DNA of 64,000 bases. It comes from Astragalus membranaceus (taxonomy: Eukaryota; Streptophyta; Magnoliopsida; Fabales; Fabaceae). Location: positions 109,497,806 through 109,561,805 of the forward strand of contig CM076849.1 in the NCBI GenBank assembly GCA_039519185.1, given 5' to 3'. Below the pieces are notes generated by a model that was given only the letters and a program-made list of their open reading frames with translations, had not been told where the DNA came from and searched no databases. Position numbers and translations under genes: made by a program. Shown here piece after piece: positions 1-12,232 of this stretch. The stretch's first letter is position 1. The number at the start of each line of letters is the position of its first letter.

Positions 1-598
1 ATATCAAGGCTACATCAAGAACAACATTAACACATCAAGAACATCAAGGACAACATCAACATATCAAGAACATCAAGAATAGGGCATGCATCAAGGATAT
101 AGTCCAACAACCTAGATTAAGACCTATCATGGTATTCTATTTGATGGAAAGAAAGAGCTCCCCTAACCTCGAATTAAATGAATAGGATCTCTAGGGACGA
201 TCACGAACGGAACCACGGCAACCGGATCACACCTTCTCCTTTCTCCTTGGAGCTTTGCGCACTTCACCTCTCCTCCTCTCCTCATGGGCGCCGCGCCCTC
301 CTTCCCTTCCCACTCTCTCTATTCGCATTTTTCCTTTCTTTTTCTCAAATGAACCAAAACCTTAAAATCTCAGCTTTTATATGCGCTTAGGTTGTCGGGC
401 TTGGATTGCGGGCTTCCCCGCAGCTTAAGCCCAATTTAATTACAACACCTTATCCGATTACAATACTGCTCCTTATTTTATTTAAAACACCTTATACTCA
501 TTTTAATAAGTAATAAATAATAATTATATTATTATTTCTACCACCCAATTTCTTTTAACTAATTAAATAAATTAATCTATTATTTTTGGGGTGTTACA
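1..598 (-). mobile_element. LARD-1 3' LTR, partial (cut by window edge)
   Basis: This segment matches 5302-5899 with no net indel and about four substitutions that I could count, so it is the inner part of the second LTR of one element. It ends in GGGGTGTTACA, the complement of the TGTAACACCCC that opens the other copy at 3180. The polypurine tract just to the right and the primer site at 3164 place the element on the minus strand, which makes this the 3' LTR; about 2.1 kb of it lies outside the window. Four changes in 598 bp (about 0.7%) suggest an insertion a few hundred thousand years old at a rate of 1.3e-8 per site per year. The open frame at 178-390 comes from a CT-rich tract and is not treated as a gene. 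Confidence 0.9.
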
Positions 599-612
599 AC
601 TCTCCCCCACTT
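599..612 (-). other. Polypurine tract of LARD-1
   Basis: On the minus strand it reads AAGTGGGGGAGAGT directly before the TGTAACACCCC of the 3' LTR. It is preceded by TTTCGAGGACGAAATTCC, a typical sequence upstream of the plus-strand primer in plant chromoviruses. Confidence 0.85.
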
Positions 613-978
613 AAAGGAATTTCGTCCTCGAAATCCACCTGTCAACGCCAACACTCTCCCACTAAGGCCACCTAGACAACTAGTGCTATCATTCATGCTG
701 ATTACTATTGCTCTGATTACCGGCGGTAAGTGCTTGGGCGGCCGTCCCTCCTACTTGTTCAGCCAGGTAACTTCAAGCAGTAATAATCAGACTCACTCTC
801 TACTCCGCTGCGCTACTCTGATAAACTAGCTCGCATCCTACCCCACTCATCTACCCACAAGGATAACAAAATACTTCAATCATCACAGCATCAAGACGGA
901 ATTCACAGGATGCATAACAGTCGTACAACAAGTCTCAAAATTTTAGTAACACGACAACAGTCATCCACAAACAACTTT

Positions 979-1158
979 GCCACCCAGGCGACATCAACAA
1001 TCACAACTGCCACTCAGGCGACATCAACAACTACAATTGCCACTCAGGCGACATCAACAATTACATTTGCCACTCAGGCGACATCAACAACTACAATTGC
1101 CACTCAGGCGACATCAACAACTACAATTGCCACTCAGGCGACACCAACAACTAAAAAC
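979..1158. repeat. 30 bp tandem repeat, six copies
   Basis: The unit is close to GCCACTCAGGCGACATCAAC followed by AACTACAATT. It occurs six times head to tail with few substitutions. Because the period is a multiple of three, it makes an open frame of decapeptide repeats (ATQATSTTTI) on the strand opposite the element, and nothing else suggests it is translated. Confidence 0.95.
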
Positions 1159-3163
1159 CAACAACAGAGCAACATCATCAACAACAACAATATTAACAAC
1201 TCAGTCACACAATCGGGCACTAAGGCACCGGCAACGGTTAACAATCGAATTAGGCACAACTCATAAAAATAGGGGCAGCGCATAAGTTAGGAACAGTAAC
1301 AGTACTTTTCGGTACGGTGAAAGTAATTTTTAAAGGCAGCGACGATGATTTTTCAGGAAACAACAACAATCATCTCAGGAGGACAGCAGCAGTAGCTTTC
1401 AGAAAACAGCAATAATAGTTTTTCGAAAAACAACAACAACAATAACATCAACAACATCACGAGGAAGTTTACTAAATGCGTAACTATAGCAACAACAAGG
1501 CACACGGCACGGAAACAATGGCATAATGTCACATGGCAACAACAACAATAGTTTTTCAGGAAGTGACAACAATAATTTTCACAAAAACAGTAACAATAGT
1601 TTTTCAGAAAAAGTCTGCAACAATAATTTTCACTGCTACTATCAGTATCCAACCATAAAATTGTCTATGAGTCGTTCAAAAGCAATTTTCAAAATCTCTT
1701 CATCCTTTAGACTCCAAACCACCAAATAGGACAACTCATAAAAACAGAGACAGTCAACAACTCACAGGCACAACTCGTAAAATAGCAGCAGTGTACAAAA
1801 GTAGGGACAGTAACAGTTATTCTTGAAAGCACTGACAGCGGCCTTAGGAAGCAGCAACAACAACTTTTAAAAAGGTAGCAACAATCATTTTCAGCAATAG
1901 TCATTTTGCAGAAAACCATAACAATTATCCGAATAAAACAGCAACATTATTTTCTGAAAACAGCAATGATCATTTTTCAGAACAGCAACAATTATTTAAA
2001 TAAAACAGCAACAGCAGTTTAAACAAAACAGCAGTAGCATTCGACTTTTTAAAACAGCATGGCATTTATCATTCAAACAGCAATAGCAAATAGCTCAGGA
2101 TAATCCACGAAACATTATCAACTAAGTACACAGGAACACGGTTAACATTTAAAACCTTATTACAACTAGTCAGCCCAAAAGAATAGTTACATTAACATTT
2201 ACAGTAATTAGTTAATTCGGCCCAAGTGCACAAGCGTCCAAAATGCACATTTTTAAATCTTAAGATTTTTAAAACCACGTAACGCATATCGCAAGAGTGC
2301 AACTGCTAAAACCAAAATTTGAATCGTTTATAAAAGTGATTTTCAATGCTAATCTCGGTATCCAGCCGTAAAAGTGTTTAATGGATGTCCAAAAGCAATT
2401 TCGGAACTTCCATTATTTTTCGGATTATAAAACTCTATAGCGCACTTCAAGAAGTAACGACCAAAAAGATGTTGTCATAAAACTCAAGCATACAAGGCTC
2501 CACCTTGAGGAAAATTAGGCAAGTCAAAATAGCAATCACATGAGACGGTAGTCCTCAGCTAAAATTGTTACATCAAATTGCGGTCTTTTCCAAAAAGAGT
2601 TGAGGTCAAATTATAGCACTCAATGAAGATATTTTTCGTTTGTAATGATTAAAACGCTACGACAGTTATTAGTGCAGCAATAACTTGAAATAGTCCACAA
2701 AATAATTTTACAACGCATTCAGTTTTCAAACATCAAACGTATTCACAGGATTTTTCGTAAAAGTTCAGCGTCGACCTCTTAAAATAGTTCGGACATATCA
2801 ACATAAGAAGGTACATGCGACTTGACAATCCACAGCAACAGCAATTAATTCGACATTTTATGTAAAACACACAGAGCTCAATATCAACTAAAACACATGT
2901 GAACATTTAAACAACATGACAATTCATTTAGAAGCACGCAGCAATAAGGTCAACAACAAGGATCACAACAGCAAAACACAGTTCTCACACTGAATACACA
3001 ATAGGACACACAGCACTAGTAGGGAAATCTCCCCCACTAGTTCACTTACCAATAGAAACTTTCCGGTGTACCTGCAACACAACAACGGTCAGCACTGAAA
3101 AGACAACAGTTGGTCACTATCTGACACAACGACTCGACGACTCGGCCGAGCAGACCAACCATT

Positions 3164-3175
3164 GCTCTGATACCA
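3164..3175 (-). other. Primer binding site, initiator tRNA-Met type (LARD-1)
   Basis: The minus strand reads TGGTATCAGAGC, the complement of the 3' end of plant initiator tRNA-Met. It lies four bases inside the LTR border at 3180. Confidence 0.9.
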
Positions 3176-4150
3176 CTAATGTAACACCCCCTTTCTACCC
3201 TTTTATTTTAATTAGGAAAAATCAGAGTTCAAAAATCATTTTTGATTTCACCACGAGGGTGTCACACATACGTCAAAATAAAACCTCCAGTCTCAAATAA
3301 AATAGTACGTCGTCAAAGGTGCCATACATAGCACTCCACAATAGGGAGACCTCAAAACATCGATAACTACGTAATAAAATCCAACATCAACGCAGCGGAA
3401 AGTAAATCAACCCATCAACAGTATATAAATTTAAGTACATCAGCAAAACATCAAATACATCCCCCCAGGTGCTACGTATCAGAGCATGACGACTCGACTC
3501 AAGAAGTGAAGCTAAAGGCCTTCACTGAGAATCACCTGCACGTTACCAACATGGGGCAACATTCAAACAGGAAAGGGTGAGCATCATTCAATCCATATAA
3601 TAGAAAATATGACAAGTACTAATCATAGGCTACGCACTAGAACAATCAGCATCCAAAACACTAAATATCCACATCACAGTCATCATTCACATCACTTACA
3701 ATAACTCGTCTCATGTCATGTAGGCTTATGAAATGCAACCCACTCGCGGGCATATGCATGAGGTACCTTTTCACAAACGTCGCTTAGCCCTTAAGGCCTC
3801 ATCGTCACTTAGCCACTCAGGCCTCAAAAACGTCACTGGGTTTATGCATATGGGCATGAGACACTATGACATGCACCACTCACAACACACAAACACACAA
3901 TTACTCAAATCATAGTCAACTATGTGACCCGTCACTTACCGGTTTGCTCGCAAAGAGCACAGCACCTGTCAAATTCACAATCAGCACACAACGTCACTTG
4001 GCCATTTAGACCTTAACATCACTTAGCCCTTCGGGCCTCAAACGTCACTGGGTTTTCATCGTCACTTACACGTAAATATCAATCAACTCAAACAATAGCC
4101 ACTGAGGGCAAAAACGTCATTCACTAGCCACCAAGGGCATCATCGTCATT

Positions 4151-4438
4151 TACACGTCATTATAATTAATATTAGCCACCAAGGGCAAAACAGACTTTTA
4201 CACGTCATTGTAATTAATATTAGCCACCAAGGGCAAAACAGACTTTTACACGTCATTGTAATTAATATTAGCCACCAAGGGCAAAACAGACTTTTACACG
4301 TCATTATAATTATTATTAGCCACTAAGGGCAAAACAGTCATTTACACTTCATTACAAGTACTAATAGCCACTAAGGGCAAAACGGCCTTTTACACGTCAT
4401 AAATAATGATAATAGCCACTAAGGGCGAAACGGTCATT
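4151..4438. repeat. 48 bp tandem repeat in LARD-1 LTR
   Basis: Six units start with TACACGTCAT at 4151, 4199, 4247, 4295, 4343 (TACACTTCAT) and 4391. Each holds TAGCCACYAAGGGCAAAAC. The first four units are closest to each other and the outer ones have drifted. A degenerate outlier lies at 4085-4140. Confidence 0.9.
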
Positions 4439-4757
4439 TAACTAGCCACTAAGGCATCATCGTCAAAATCATCATTTTTGACATTACTTTGTTAAAATCA
4501 CCGGTCGTACGAAAAAGCGAATTTTTAAAGACACCCAAAACGTCTTTTCATTGTCACGGCAACGATCACCGGGAACAGCCACTTGGGGCGCCCCAGCAAC
4601 CTTCAGAAATTCTAAGTTTTTATTTTTAAAAATGGAACACACAGATAGACAACTGAAAATGCTTCACAACGCTTTTTGAATCGTTCAAAACGGATGTCCG
4701 GGTCAAAAGTTATAGCGAAAACAGTTTTCGAAAACGTTTGGGACATCCTGAAAAACT

Positions 4758-4973
4758 GGCGCCCAGCGCCTAGCAAGAAAACAACACACGCACGCACACA
4801 CCTGGGCGCTCAGCGCCTGGCGCCCAGCGCCTTGGCGCAACACAACACACGCACACACACAACACGGGCGCTCAGCGCCCAGCGCTGGCGTCCAGCGCCC
4901 AGCGCTCCAGACACACACACACAGCAACACGTTCAGCGCCCATGGCGCCCAGCACAGGGCGCCTGGCGCCCAG
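4758..4973. repeat. GC-rich palindrome cluster in LARD-1 LTR
   Basis: Repeated GGCGCCCAGCGCC and GGGCGCTCAGCGC blocks alternate with CACACA runs. Each block can fold on itself. It sits beside the block containing GTCAAAAGTTATAGCGAAAA at about 4700-4725, which recurs in the LTRs of elements C and F next to unrelated palindromes. Confidence 0.8.
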
Positions 4974-5900
4974 AAACAGTACCAGCACCAGATTTTTGCC
5001 CAATTTCAGCACAAAACATCATTTTTCTCAAAACTTTTCACATGACCAACACAACCCAAAATTCCAAACACCAAATTCAAACTTTATTTTAAAATGATCA
5101 AAATTCTATTGGGCACCACACACACATCACCATGGCGCCCTAGGTGCCCATACCCTCAAACACCTCATATGAGAACACCATCAACATCCAATACCATCAT
5201 CATCAAATTAGTCGCATAAATCACATAAAAATTGTGTCTCTATTATAATTCACATGCGCATACACGAGTGCATATATATATATTGAAAATTAACATCAAG
5301 CATATCAAGGCTACATCAAGAGCAACATTAACACATCAAGAACATCAAGGACAACATCAACATATCAAGAACATCAAGAATAGGGCATGCATCAAGGATC
5401 TAGTCCAACAACCTAGATTAAGACCTATCATGGTATTCTATTTGATGGAAAGAAAGAGCTCCCCTAACCTCGAATTAAATGAATAGGATCTCTAGGGACG
5501 ATCACGAACGGAACCACGGCAACAGGATCACACCTTCTCCTTTCTCCTTGGAGCTTTGCGCACTTCACCTATCCTCCTCTCCTCATGGGCGCCGCGCCCT
5601 CCTTCCCTTCCCACTCTCTCTATTCGCATTTTTCCTTTCTTTTTCTCAAATGAACCAAAACCTTAAAATCTCAGCTTTTATATGCGCTTAGGTTGTCGGG
5701 CTTGGATTGCGGGCTTCCCCGCAGCTTAAGCCCAATTTAATTACAACACCTTATCCGATTACAATACTGCTCCTTATTTTATTTAAAACACCTTATACTC
5801 ATTTTAATAAGTAATAAATAATAATTATATTATTATTTCTACCACCCAATTTCTTTTAACTAATTAAATAAATTAATCTATTATTTTTGGGGTGTTACAT

Positions 5901-5972
5901 GCATCACCTGACGAAGCGACATGGGAAGTAGAAGAGAACATGCGGGTGAAATATCCTCATCTTTTCGGTTGA
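5901..5972 (+). pseudogene. 3' tail of Tekay-like Ty3/gypsy pol (chromodomain end)
   Basis: The last 23 codons before a TGA read ASPDEATWEVEENMRVKYPH plus LFG. This matches the usual EATWE..E.M...YP.LF ending of chromodomain-bearing integrases in plant chromoviruses, where the chromodomain steers integration to chromatin. The rest of the polyprotein was separated by the LARD-1 insertion at 5899/5900 and should continue left of the window. It is followed by GAGGACAAAAT, a purine tract and an LTR, as expected. Confidence 0.75.
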
Positions 5973-6006
5973 AGTAAGTTTTGTCAATTTTGAGGACAAA
6001 ATTTTT

Positions 6007-6020
6007 AAAAGTTGGGGTGA
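6007..6020 (+). other. Polypurine tract of element F
   Basis: AAAAGTTGGGGTGA lies just before TGTAACATCCCC at 6022, after TTTTGAGGACAAAATTT. This places the flanking LTR at the 3' end of a plus-strand element. Confidence 0.75.
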
Positions 6021-6021
6021 T

Positions 6022-9000
6022 TGTAACATCCCCAATTTCGCTAATTTAAATAATTTAAATTAGCAAGAGGTCAAGATGATTAATTAGCATTTTTGATTAA
6101 TTACGATATGATGAGTTAATTGAGATTTTAAGCAAATGGGAGCACAGGGGTATTTTCGTCTTTTCCACACATTTATGAGTTTCGGCTAAACCATCATCCA
6201 CAGAACATAACTATATGCAATATGTAATTATTGTATAAGTATTGTGTGATTAAAGTTGACTCAAGAAGAAATTAAGGAAGTTTAAGACAAGATTGGACAT
6301 AAGGGCATTATGGTCATTTCGCCCCTTTTTAAACAAGCTTCAGCTGACCCCAAAACAGCACCACTCATGTGACACTTTCATTTTCAGCTGAAAACAGAAA
6401 GTGAAGAGAAGAGAAAACATGGAGCTTGAGAGAGAGGAGGGCGTGAGAAAGAGTGGAAGGGGAGGAACTCAATTCTTGATGCATGTGTTAGATTCTTGGC
6501 TCATTAGAACCAGCTCAACCTACTCTACCTTCTGATACCAAGAGCACAGCCCACACCCATCTCTAACTCTATTCACCATTGATGCACCTTCAAGCTCAAA
6601 TGGAGAAGATAATGAGGTTTTATGGAGCCTTGGAGTCTTGCATGTCTATTTGAGACTAGATGGTAAGTAAAGCTGAGTTTGTCTTGATGATTGTACTAGT
6701 TAGAGGAGAGTTTCAGTAACTAGAAGTGTTTGAGGTGTATATTGGAGCTCAAATTCGTGGTTATAAATGGTTGAGGATTGAGGTTACAAGTTCAACAAAA
6801 GTTCAGCTGGAAACCCGTAGGAACCCTATTCGGTATTTTACGAATATCTCTCTGTACACTACTCCGATGATCGTGATTCTTGTCCCTCTGGAAACTAGAC
6901 ACAAAGATCTTCATTTTGGGCACAATAACCGTATGATTTCATGGAGAAATGAAGGAGATATCGTGTCTCCAAGTTTCGGGTTCAGAATCAAGCAATGTCC
7001 TAGACCAGTCACCTTGTTTCGGGTGTATCTCCCAGGTTACTGGATGCATGCGTATGAACCTTTGACCATCAGAAAGTAGATAAAATTATCTACACAATGG
7101 GCACTGGTTTGAAGGGTTTTGGCCACGATTTGACCAAGATACACGTGTTACAAAACTGCTCACTGATTCTGGAAAACGGATGCGAAATTGGAAGTGTTGG
7201 TTCCTCAAATTTCGGATCGAATCGCCAAAGTTCGAGAGACGCCAATTCCGTAGTCATGGAGGAAGTTCAGTAGCGGGATTTGTGATTGGTTGCTGTTCCG
7301 AAGTTCAGTTTCGAGTATCGGACGAGTTCGGTGCGAGTACGTGATTACGGGGATTGTTCGAGAGGTTACAGTTCGTGAGGACGTGATTTCTCGCGAGGTC
7401 GTCAAATCGGTGAGTTCTATACTCGCTTAGGGATGTTTGGATGTTACTGAATTTATATGTTTCGAAACCTACGTTTTACTGTTTTCGTTTTAATCGAATC
7501 GAGTTAAAAACCGTAATTTCAAACTATCGCGTTTTTGGTCATGTTTGATTGTTGATGTTCATGGATGGATTATTGTTTGAATTGATTGATGCCTTGTTGA
7601 TTGTTCTGGACTGAATTGATGGTTGAAATGTTTGTTTTTAAGTCACGGAAGTCCTAAAATGTCTCGGCACCGGATTAAAAGCGAAACGGAACAAAACGGA
7701 ATTTTGAAAAGTCATTTTTGAACACTTCTGCCAACGGTCGTGTCGCGACCCGTGGCCGTCGCCACGCGACCATGTTTAATTTTGCGAAGGTTTTGGTTCC
7801 GTAACTCTTCGCGTCGCGACGGAACCTGTTCGCGTCGCGACGCAGTGTAAATTTTCAGCAAACCCTACTGATTTTGTTTTCGCGATAACTTTTGATCCGG
7901 GGATCCGATTGAGGTGTTTTCAGTTGCGTTTTAAAGCTTATTGAAAGGTCTATTCAGAGGTATAATTCAAACTATAAAATTCTCTGTTTTTAAAGTTAAG
8001 AATGTTGGAAAAACCGTACATTAGTAAAACGTACACATGTTAAGTTATACAAGTCAAGACAAGTAAGGTTTAATTCAAGACAAAATACCTTCCCTTGAGG
8101 AAGGGTAGATAATACATGAATGAAATTAAGAGACGGCCCAATGCGAGTGCATACGAATCATGTTGAGATAACGAACCTAGAGTTCCTCATGTCATGCTAA
8201 GTTAATTGATTGTAAGTCTATAAACACATTAAAACTCTCAATTCATGTAAACACAAATCAAGTTACTTTCCCTCGGGGAAAGGTAGATGGTATACCTTGT
8301 GTATATCGAGGATGACGATCCTCCAGTTATTAGCATACCTAGTGGAGGGGAGTCATGAATCCAAAGCTAGGACCCTAGCATTATTCGAATAGAATTTCGG
8401 ATTGGGGTTTCCGTAGATATTGGGCAATCAAGATTGTCTAGCATTATATCTCGGGTTGTGCTAAGTTCAAGATAAAATATGATCCGTAGTCGCTCACTAG
8501 GGCTACATCAGGAAAGAAATCAGAAATGTAACAAGTAGTCGCTTTTTAGGGCTACAAGTTACGAGTAAACATCATGTATTCACGTGGTCGCTTCTTCGGG
8601 CCACGAGTTCAGATTTAAGTATAATAAACCGTTAGAGTTGGTCAGGGGTCTCGATAGGACTCACTGAGATAATGTTTATCTCACCCTTCATATTTGTGGT
8701 TTTTATAGAGAAACAGGGGAAGGCCAAGGCAACCAAGCACGGTTAGCTGGTGTGACTCGAGGAGTCCGGAAGTTTAAGTTTCTTGCTTAGGCCCTTGTCC
8801 TTTTATAGTACTTTTGTTATCGGTTGTATAACTATCATGTATAAGTTATAAATCGTTTCCGCTACTTTATGTTTTGAGTATTGAACACCAGGATTATGTA
8901 CAAGTCTTAAGCTTTGAAACTTAAGCATTTTCAGGAAGTTTATGAGGTTCAGAGAACCATTTGATATGTACTATCGAAAGTTTTAGTTGTGTTCAATATT

Positions 9001-9082
9001 TCAATAACAGGAAGTTACTCTGATGTATGCCATTTAGTGCATTTCGGTAGTTCTATATGTTAGAATTTATCGGGGTGTTACA
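6022..9082 (+). mobile_element. Element F: 3' LTR of Tekay-like chromovirus (3.06 kb)
   Basis: It opens TGTAACATCCCC and closes CGGGGTGTTACA. Blocks around 7880-7960 (GCGATAACTTTTGATCCGGG and the following 80 bp) and near 8640-8690 (CTCACTGAGAT) match the reverse complement of the LTRs of element C, so F and C belong to related families. It also holds CGCGTCGCGACG palindromes (7738-7848) and short repeats with GTAGTCGC at 8475-8590. No paired 5' LTR is visible here. The frame at 6726-7079 lacks any domain I recognise. Confidence 0.85.
7738..7848. repeat. CG-rich palindromes in LTR of element F
   Basis: CGTGTCGCGACCCGTGG and two copies of CGCGTCGCGACG form short perfect palindromes. They are separated from GCGATAACTTTTGATCCGGG by about 45 bp. 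The same palindrome core occurs at the same relative place in element C. Confidence 0.85.
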
Positions 9083-9352
9083 GAGAACAACGGCCGTATC
9101 CTTCGACGGCGTAACTGCTACGTTCTTCGAAAATGGTGCTTTCGCCCTAGTCTGTTACTGGATTTTTTTTCCCCTTTCTGTCGAAGTATTGCCTTCAAGG
9201 CCTCAATTTCACCGTTTTTGTGAAGTAGTCGAAAGTCGAAGATCACCTTTGAATTACCATCCCAATGTCGAAAATCAACATTTCTATTTTAAAGTGACAA
9301 GTCAAACCTCATTGACTGCATTTAATTGAGTCTGTCGAAAATGCAGGTTAAC
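9083..9352. other. Unassigned sequence between LTR F and Copia-like remnant
   Basis: No gene or repeat structure is evident. The frame at 9057-9329 starts inside the LTR and crosses its border, so it is chance. Confidence 0.5.
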
Positions 9353-9622
9353 AGATACCGTGATGAGAATAAAATTGCAGAGCAACAGAATTGTGAAAAG
9401 ATTCATCTTTCATTGATTGAATGTAAAACTGTACAATTTGTGAATATATATACCAAGCTATACAAGAAGTTCAACATAACTAATTCAGTTCCATCCTAAC
9501 TGATTAACTTAATATATAACTGTTAACTATCTACTAGAGTCAGCTAACTAACCCAAGCTAACTATGGTTAGGCAATCATATTTACACCCCTTATTACTAT
9601 TTACAACTTGTATTAGTTAGCA
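9353..9622 (-). mobile_element. Copia-type LTR remnant (possible solo LTR)
   Basis: On the minus strand the segment runs from TGCTAACTAATACAAGTTG, through a TATATATTC promoter-like stretch, to AATCAATGAAAGATGAATC and CACGGTATCTGTTAAC. That order (TATA region, then an ATGAAAGATGAATC-like transcribed leader near the 3' end) is typical of plant Ty1/copia LTRs. Ends TGYTAAC/GTTAAC are inverted but lack a clean CA, and no target duplication could be assigned. Confidence 0.4.
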
Positions 9623-9870
9623 TGTGGTTGCTTCTTAGGAAGAAAAAAAGGCTATTTTGCCTTGTTTATAAGAGGAGTGGTTCCAACGAACACTTTCTTG
9701 GCATCACATATGAAGAACAGAATATAAAATCCAAATTGTTTAGTAGCAATTACCCATTTAAAAAGACGACTCCAGAACAATAATAAATAATTGCTGCTGA
9801 CATAATTTGAATATACGTATGACTCATCTTGAGATACCCCCTTTGTTTTATATATATATATATATATACG

Positions 9871-10017
9871 GTGGCGGACCTGGCATGTATCCAGGGGGTT
9901 CAGTTTAACCCCCTGGGATTTTTTTTTTGTACTAAACACCTTATATAAATAGGCTAAATCTCCTGAAATTTTAATTTTGACACCCCTGAAAATTTGAAAT
10001 TGTACTAGTAGACCAAG
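9871..10017. mobile_element. Left half of a small DNA transposon split by element C
   Basis: It begins GTGGCGGACCTGG after a (TA)n run and includes CCAGGGGGTTCAGTTTAACC and TTTTGACACCCCTGAAAA. The inverted counterpart lies right of element C (18264-18337, ending GGTCCGCCAC). The two halves meet at the CCAAG duplication made by element C. Termini of this kind are common in plant hAT-like elements, but I cannot confirm the superfamily. Confidence 0.65.
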
Positions 10018-10481
10018 TGTAACACCCCGGTATTTCTATCTACTAAAAATACCCAAGTGCACATTGGTAACACATCAGAGATATATTTCCTGCTTAGACA
10101 CTGAATATCACTATAAATTTTTCGCTGAATAAAACCCAAACAGTCTTATTTACAACAAGACAATATGGTTCTCAGACCATATACCATCAGCATCTATAGC
10201 ATTCAGTATCATACAAGAAAGCGGAAGAAAGATATACACTAAATACATAATGTCTTAGTATACATACAACAAAAGGGAAATAAGCTTAAACATAAAGCTA
10301 GGCTATCAGCAACCAGTCCGAGCTCAACCTACTCGTGCCTCTTGGATTTCCGCTGTCCATGTGTCTTTGTAAAACAACAACATTTAAACAGTGAGATACA
10401 ATCTCAGTGAGTTCTACCGAGACCCCTACTAACACTCTCGGTTCAATTATGAATTTTTTATTTAATGTGACACGGCACCGA

Positions 10482-10622
10482 CTGCGTTACCGCTTCCAAA
10501 CCCGGTGAACCTGTTTTGACTCAGTACGACACCGACTGCGTTACCGCTTCCAAACCCGGTGAATCGTAGAACAAGTTTTTTAACATAACACCGACTGCGT
10601 TACCGCTTCCAAACCCGGTGAA
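10482..10622. repeat. Hairpin-bounded tandem repeat in C 3' LTR, three copies
   Basis: Each unit reads CACCGACTGCGTTACCGCTT plus CCAAACCCGGTGAA, so CACCG and CGGTG can pair across about 23 bases. Copies are separated by unrelated spacers of about 10-30 bp. Confidence 0.9.
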
Positions 10623-11018
10623 CCCCCCTACCAATAGTACATTCTCCTATTGGCATGGAGCCTAGGGTAAGGGATCATGACTGCCCCGCCTAGTATGTTA
10701 CACATGGGTCGTCACCCAACTCGATATAATACATATATCTACAGTACTATGAACCCACGGTCCATCAAATCAGACAATCAATGAAACACTTTAATCCACA
10801 TTTTATAAAATCCAAGTTCACATTCGCACTCTAGTTGACCACTTTTCGACACAATTTTCAATATCAAAAACAGTTCATTTTTCCTGAAAAATAGAATATT
10901 CAGTTAGGCCTCTGAATAAGCTTTCTAACGCATCATAGAACACCTCGATCGGATTCCCAGATCAAAAGTTATCGCAAAAACAAAAACAGTATTTAGTTGC
11001 TGAAAATTCTGTAAACTG

Positions 11019-11050
11019 TCGCGACGCGATGGGACTCCGTCGCGACGCGA
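11019..11050. repeat. TCGCGACGCG palindromic pair in C 3' LTR
   Basis: Two GTCGCGACGCG copies flank ATGGGACTC. They lie about 50 bp from the block TTATCGCAAAAACAAAAACAG, in the same order as in elements F and LARD-1 when read in element orientation. Confidence 0.85.
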
Positions 11051-12232
11051 AAATAGGCAGAATGGCCAAAAACAGGTTTTCTGAAATTCAGTTTTACCCC
11101 ATTTCGCTCCCTAATCAATACCGAGACATTACGTGACCTCCGAGACCCAAAAACAGATATAACAACCAGTAATACCAGTCCAAAACAATAATTAAAACAT
11201 CAATCGATAACTCAATCAAATCGAGTTTATCAAAACGCGACGTATTTTCCAAATATCGGTTTTTAACCCAAAATCTCTCAAACTCAATTACCAAACAATA
11301 TTCCAGTCCAGCGAAAGCGATGAAACAGTTAATTAATTAGTTCGAAACGTAAAATCCTAAACGTGAGTAGAACTCACCCTTGAAGCGTGAACCACGATCG
11401 AGCCGAATTCACCGAGTAAGCACACGAACATTCCCCGCATAAACTTTCCATTCCGACGACGCTCAAATCCGCTTCCAAAGCTTTCCACTCGATCACGAAA
11501 CCTCTTTTTGACCGAAATACCGAATTCCTCGAAATCCTCCATGGACACTATTCATCATCCCTAACCTCCAAAACTACTATTCATCCATAACCCCAAATCT
11601 TTAATTTTCAACCCCAAATCACCCAACTAGCTTCCAATCTTTCAATCAAACATCCTTCACCGATCCATCATCCTTGGGTTCGCGCCAAACACAATCCTAA
11701 GCTATCCTTAAGGTTCAACCATCGAAACCTTACTTTTGAGCTCAAATTCGAAAATGGTGGATTTGAGGAGAGTGAGTTGATGATGAAGATTTTAGTACCA
11801 AATCGAAGAGGAAGTAACGCTGAGCATTTTTCGTGTTGGAAGGAAGTCGTTTTGATGAGCCTAACTTTCCCCTTTTTCCTCTTCTTCCTCCTCACCCTTT
11901 CTTTCTCTTTTCTTTTCTCTCATTCTCTCTGTTTCTCTCTTCTGTCTCTCGCGTGCTTCCTTTCTTTAATTCTTTCCTTTCTTTCCTTTTAACACATACA
12001 CACACACTTATTTATTTATTTAATATATATGTGGTAGCGTGGTCCAATTACCATATTGATCTAAATCTCCTATTTCGATTCCAAAACTTCCTTGACCCGT
12101 ATTATCCGGTTAACGATCCGATGACAACCAATAAATAATTTTAGCACTGAATAAATTTACCAGTCAAGTACTAAATCAATTCAATTGGGTTAACATCCAA
12201 ATAATTCTATTAATTATTTTGCGGATGTTACA

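Larger units (their letters stand above)
599..3179 (-). mobile_element. LARD-1 internal region, non-coding
   Basis: These 2.58 kb lie between the polypurine tract and the primer binding site. I find no gag, protease, RT, RNase H or integrase motif on either strand. The sequence is rich in CAA/TTG-type simple repeats, with AACAACAATA and CAGCAACA runs between about 1350 and 2100. The composition, a primer site, a purine tract and long LTRs fit a LARD (large retrotransposon derivative), which depends on another element for replication. Short frames such as 910-1266 are by-products of in-phase minisatellite and CAA repeats. Confidence 0.85.
3180..5899 (-). mobile_element. LARD-1 5' LTR, complete (2720 bp)
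   Basis: It starts TGTAACACCCCC and ends GGGGTGTTACA, a perfect short terminal inversion. The right flank TGCAT (5900-5904) is the expected target duplication, but its partner is outside the window. The LTR carries a 48 bp tandem array (4151-4438), a GC-rich palindrome cluster (4758-4973) and a CT-rich tract near 5535-5645. The right flank is the 3' end of a gypsy polyprotein, so the element landed in an older retrotransposon. Confidence 0.93.
10018..12232 (-). mobile_element. Element C 3' LTR (2215 bp)
   Basis: It starts TGTAACACCCCGG and ends GCGGATGTTACA. It differs from the right LTR mainly by having three rather than four hairpin repeats (10482-10622) and by scattered substitutions. The strand opposite to the element has a frame at 11777-11992 that owes its length to a CT-rich tract. 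Confidence 0.93.

Noticed and set aside
178..390. Identical 70-codon frames in both LARD-1 LTRs (also 5479-5691)
   Set aside because: They lie in a CT-rich tract of the LTR on the strand opposite to the element. Identity follows from LTR identity, with no domain or start context.
979..1158. CRISPR-like direct repeats
   Set aside because: Units are directly tandem without unique spacers and the DNA is plant. The hairpin repeats in the C and D LTRs have repeated, not unique, spacers and no cas genes.
910..1266. 118-codon frame with ATQATSTTTI repeats
   Set aside because: It is produced by a 30 bp minisatellite whose period is divisible by three, lies antisense in a non-coding LARD, and is open in a second frame as well.
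3164..3175. tRNA-Met gene
   Set aside because: Only the 12 bases complementary to the tRNA 3' end are present, so it is a primer binding site. The same holds at 15971, 52367 and 61410.
4600..5092. Frames across the GGCGCC cluster of LARD-1
   Set aside because: They are open in several frames on both strands because of GC-rich and CACACA repeats. This is not coding evidence.
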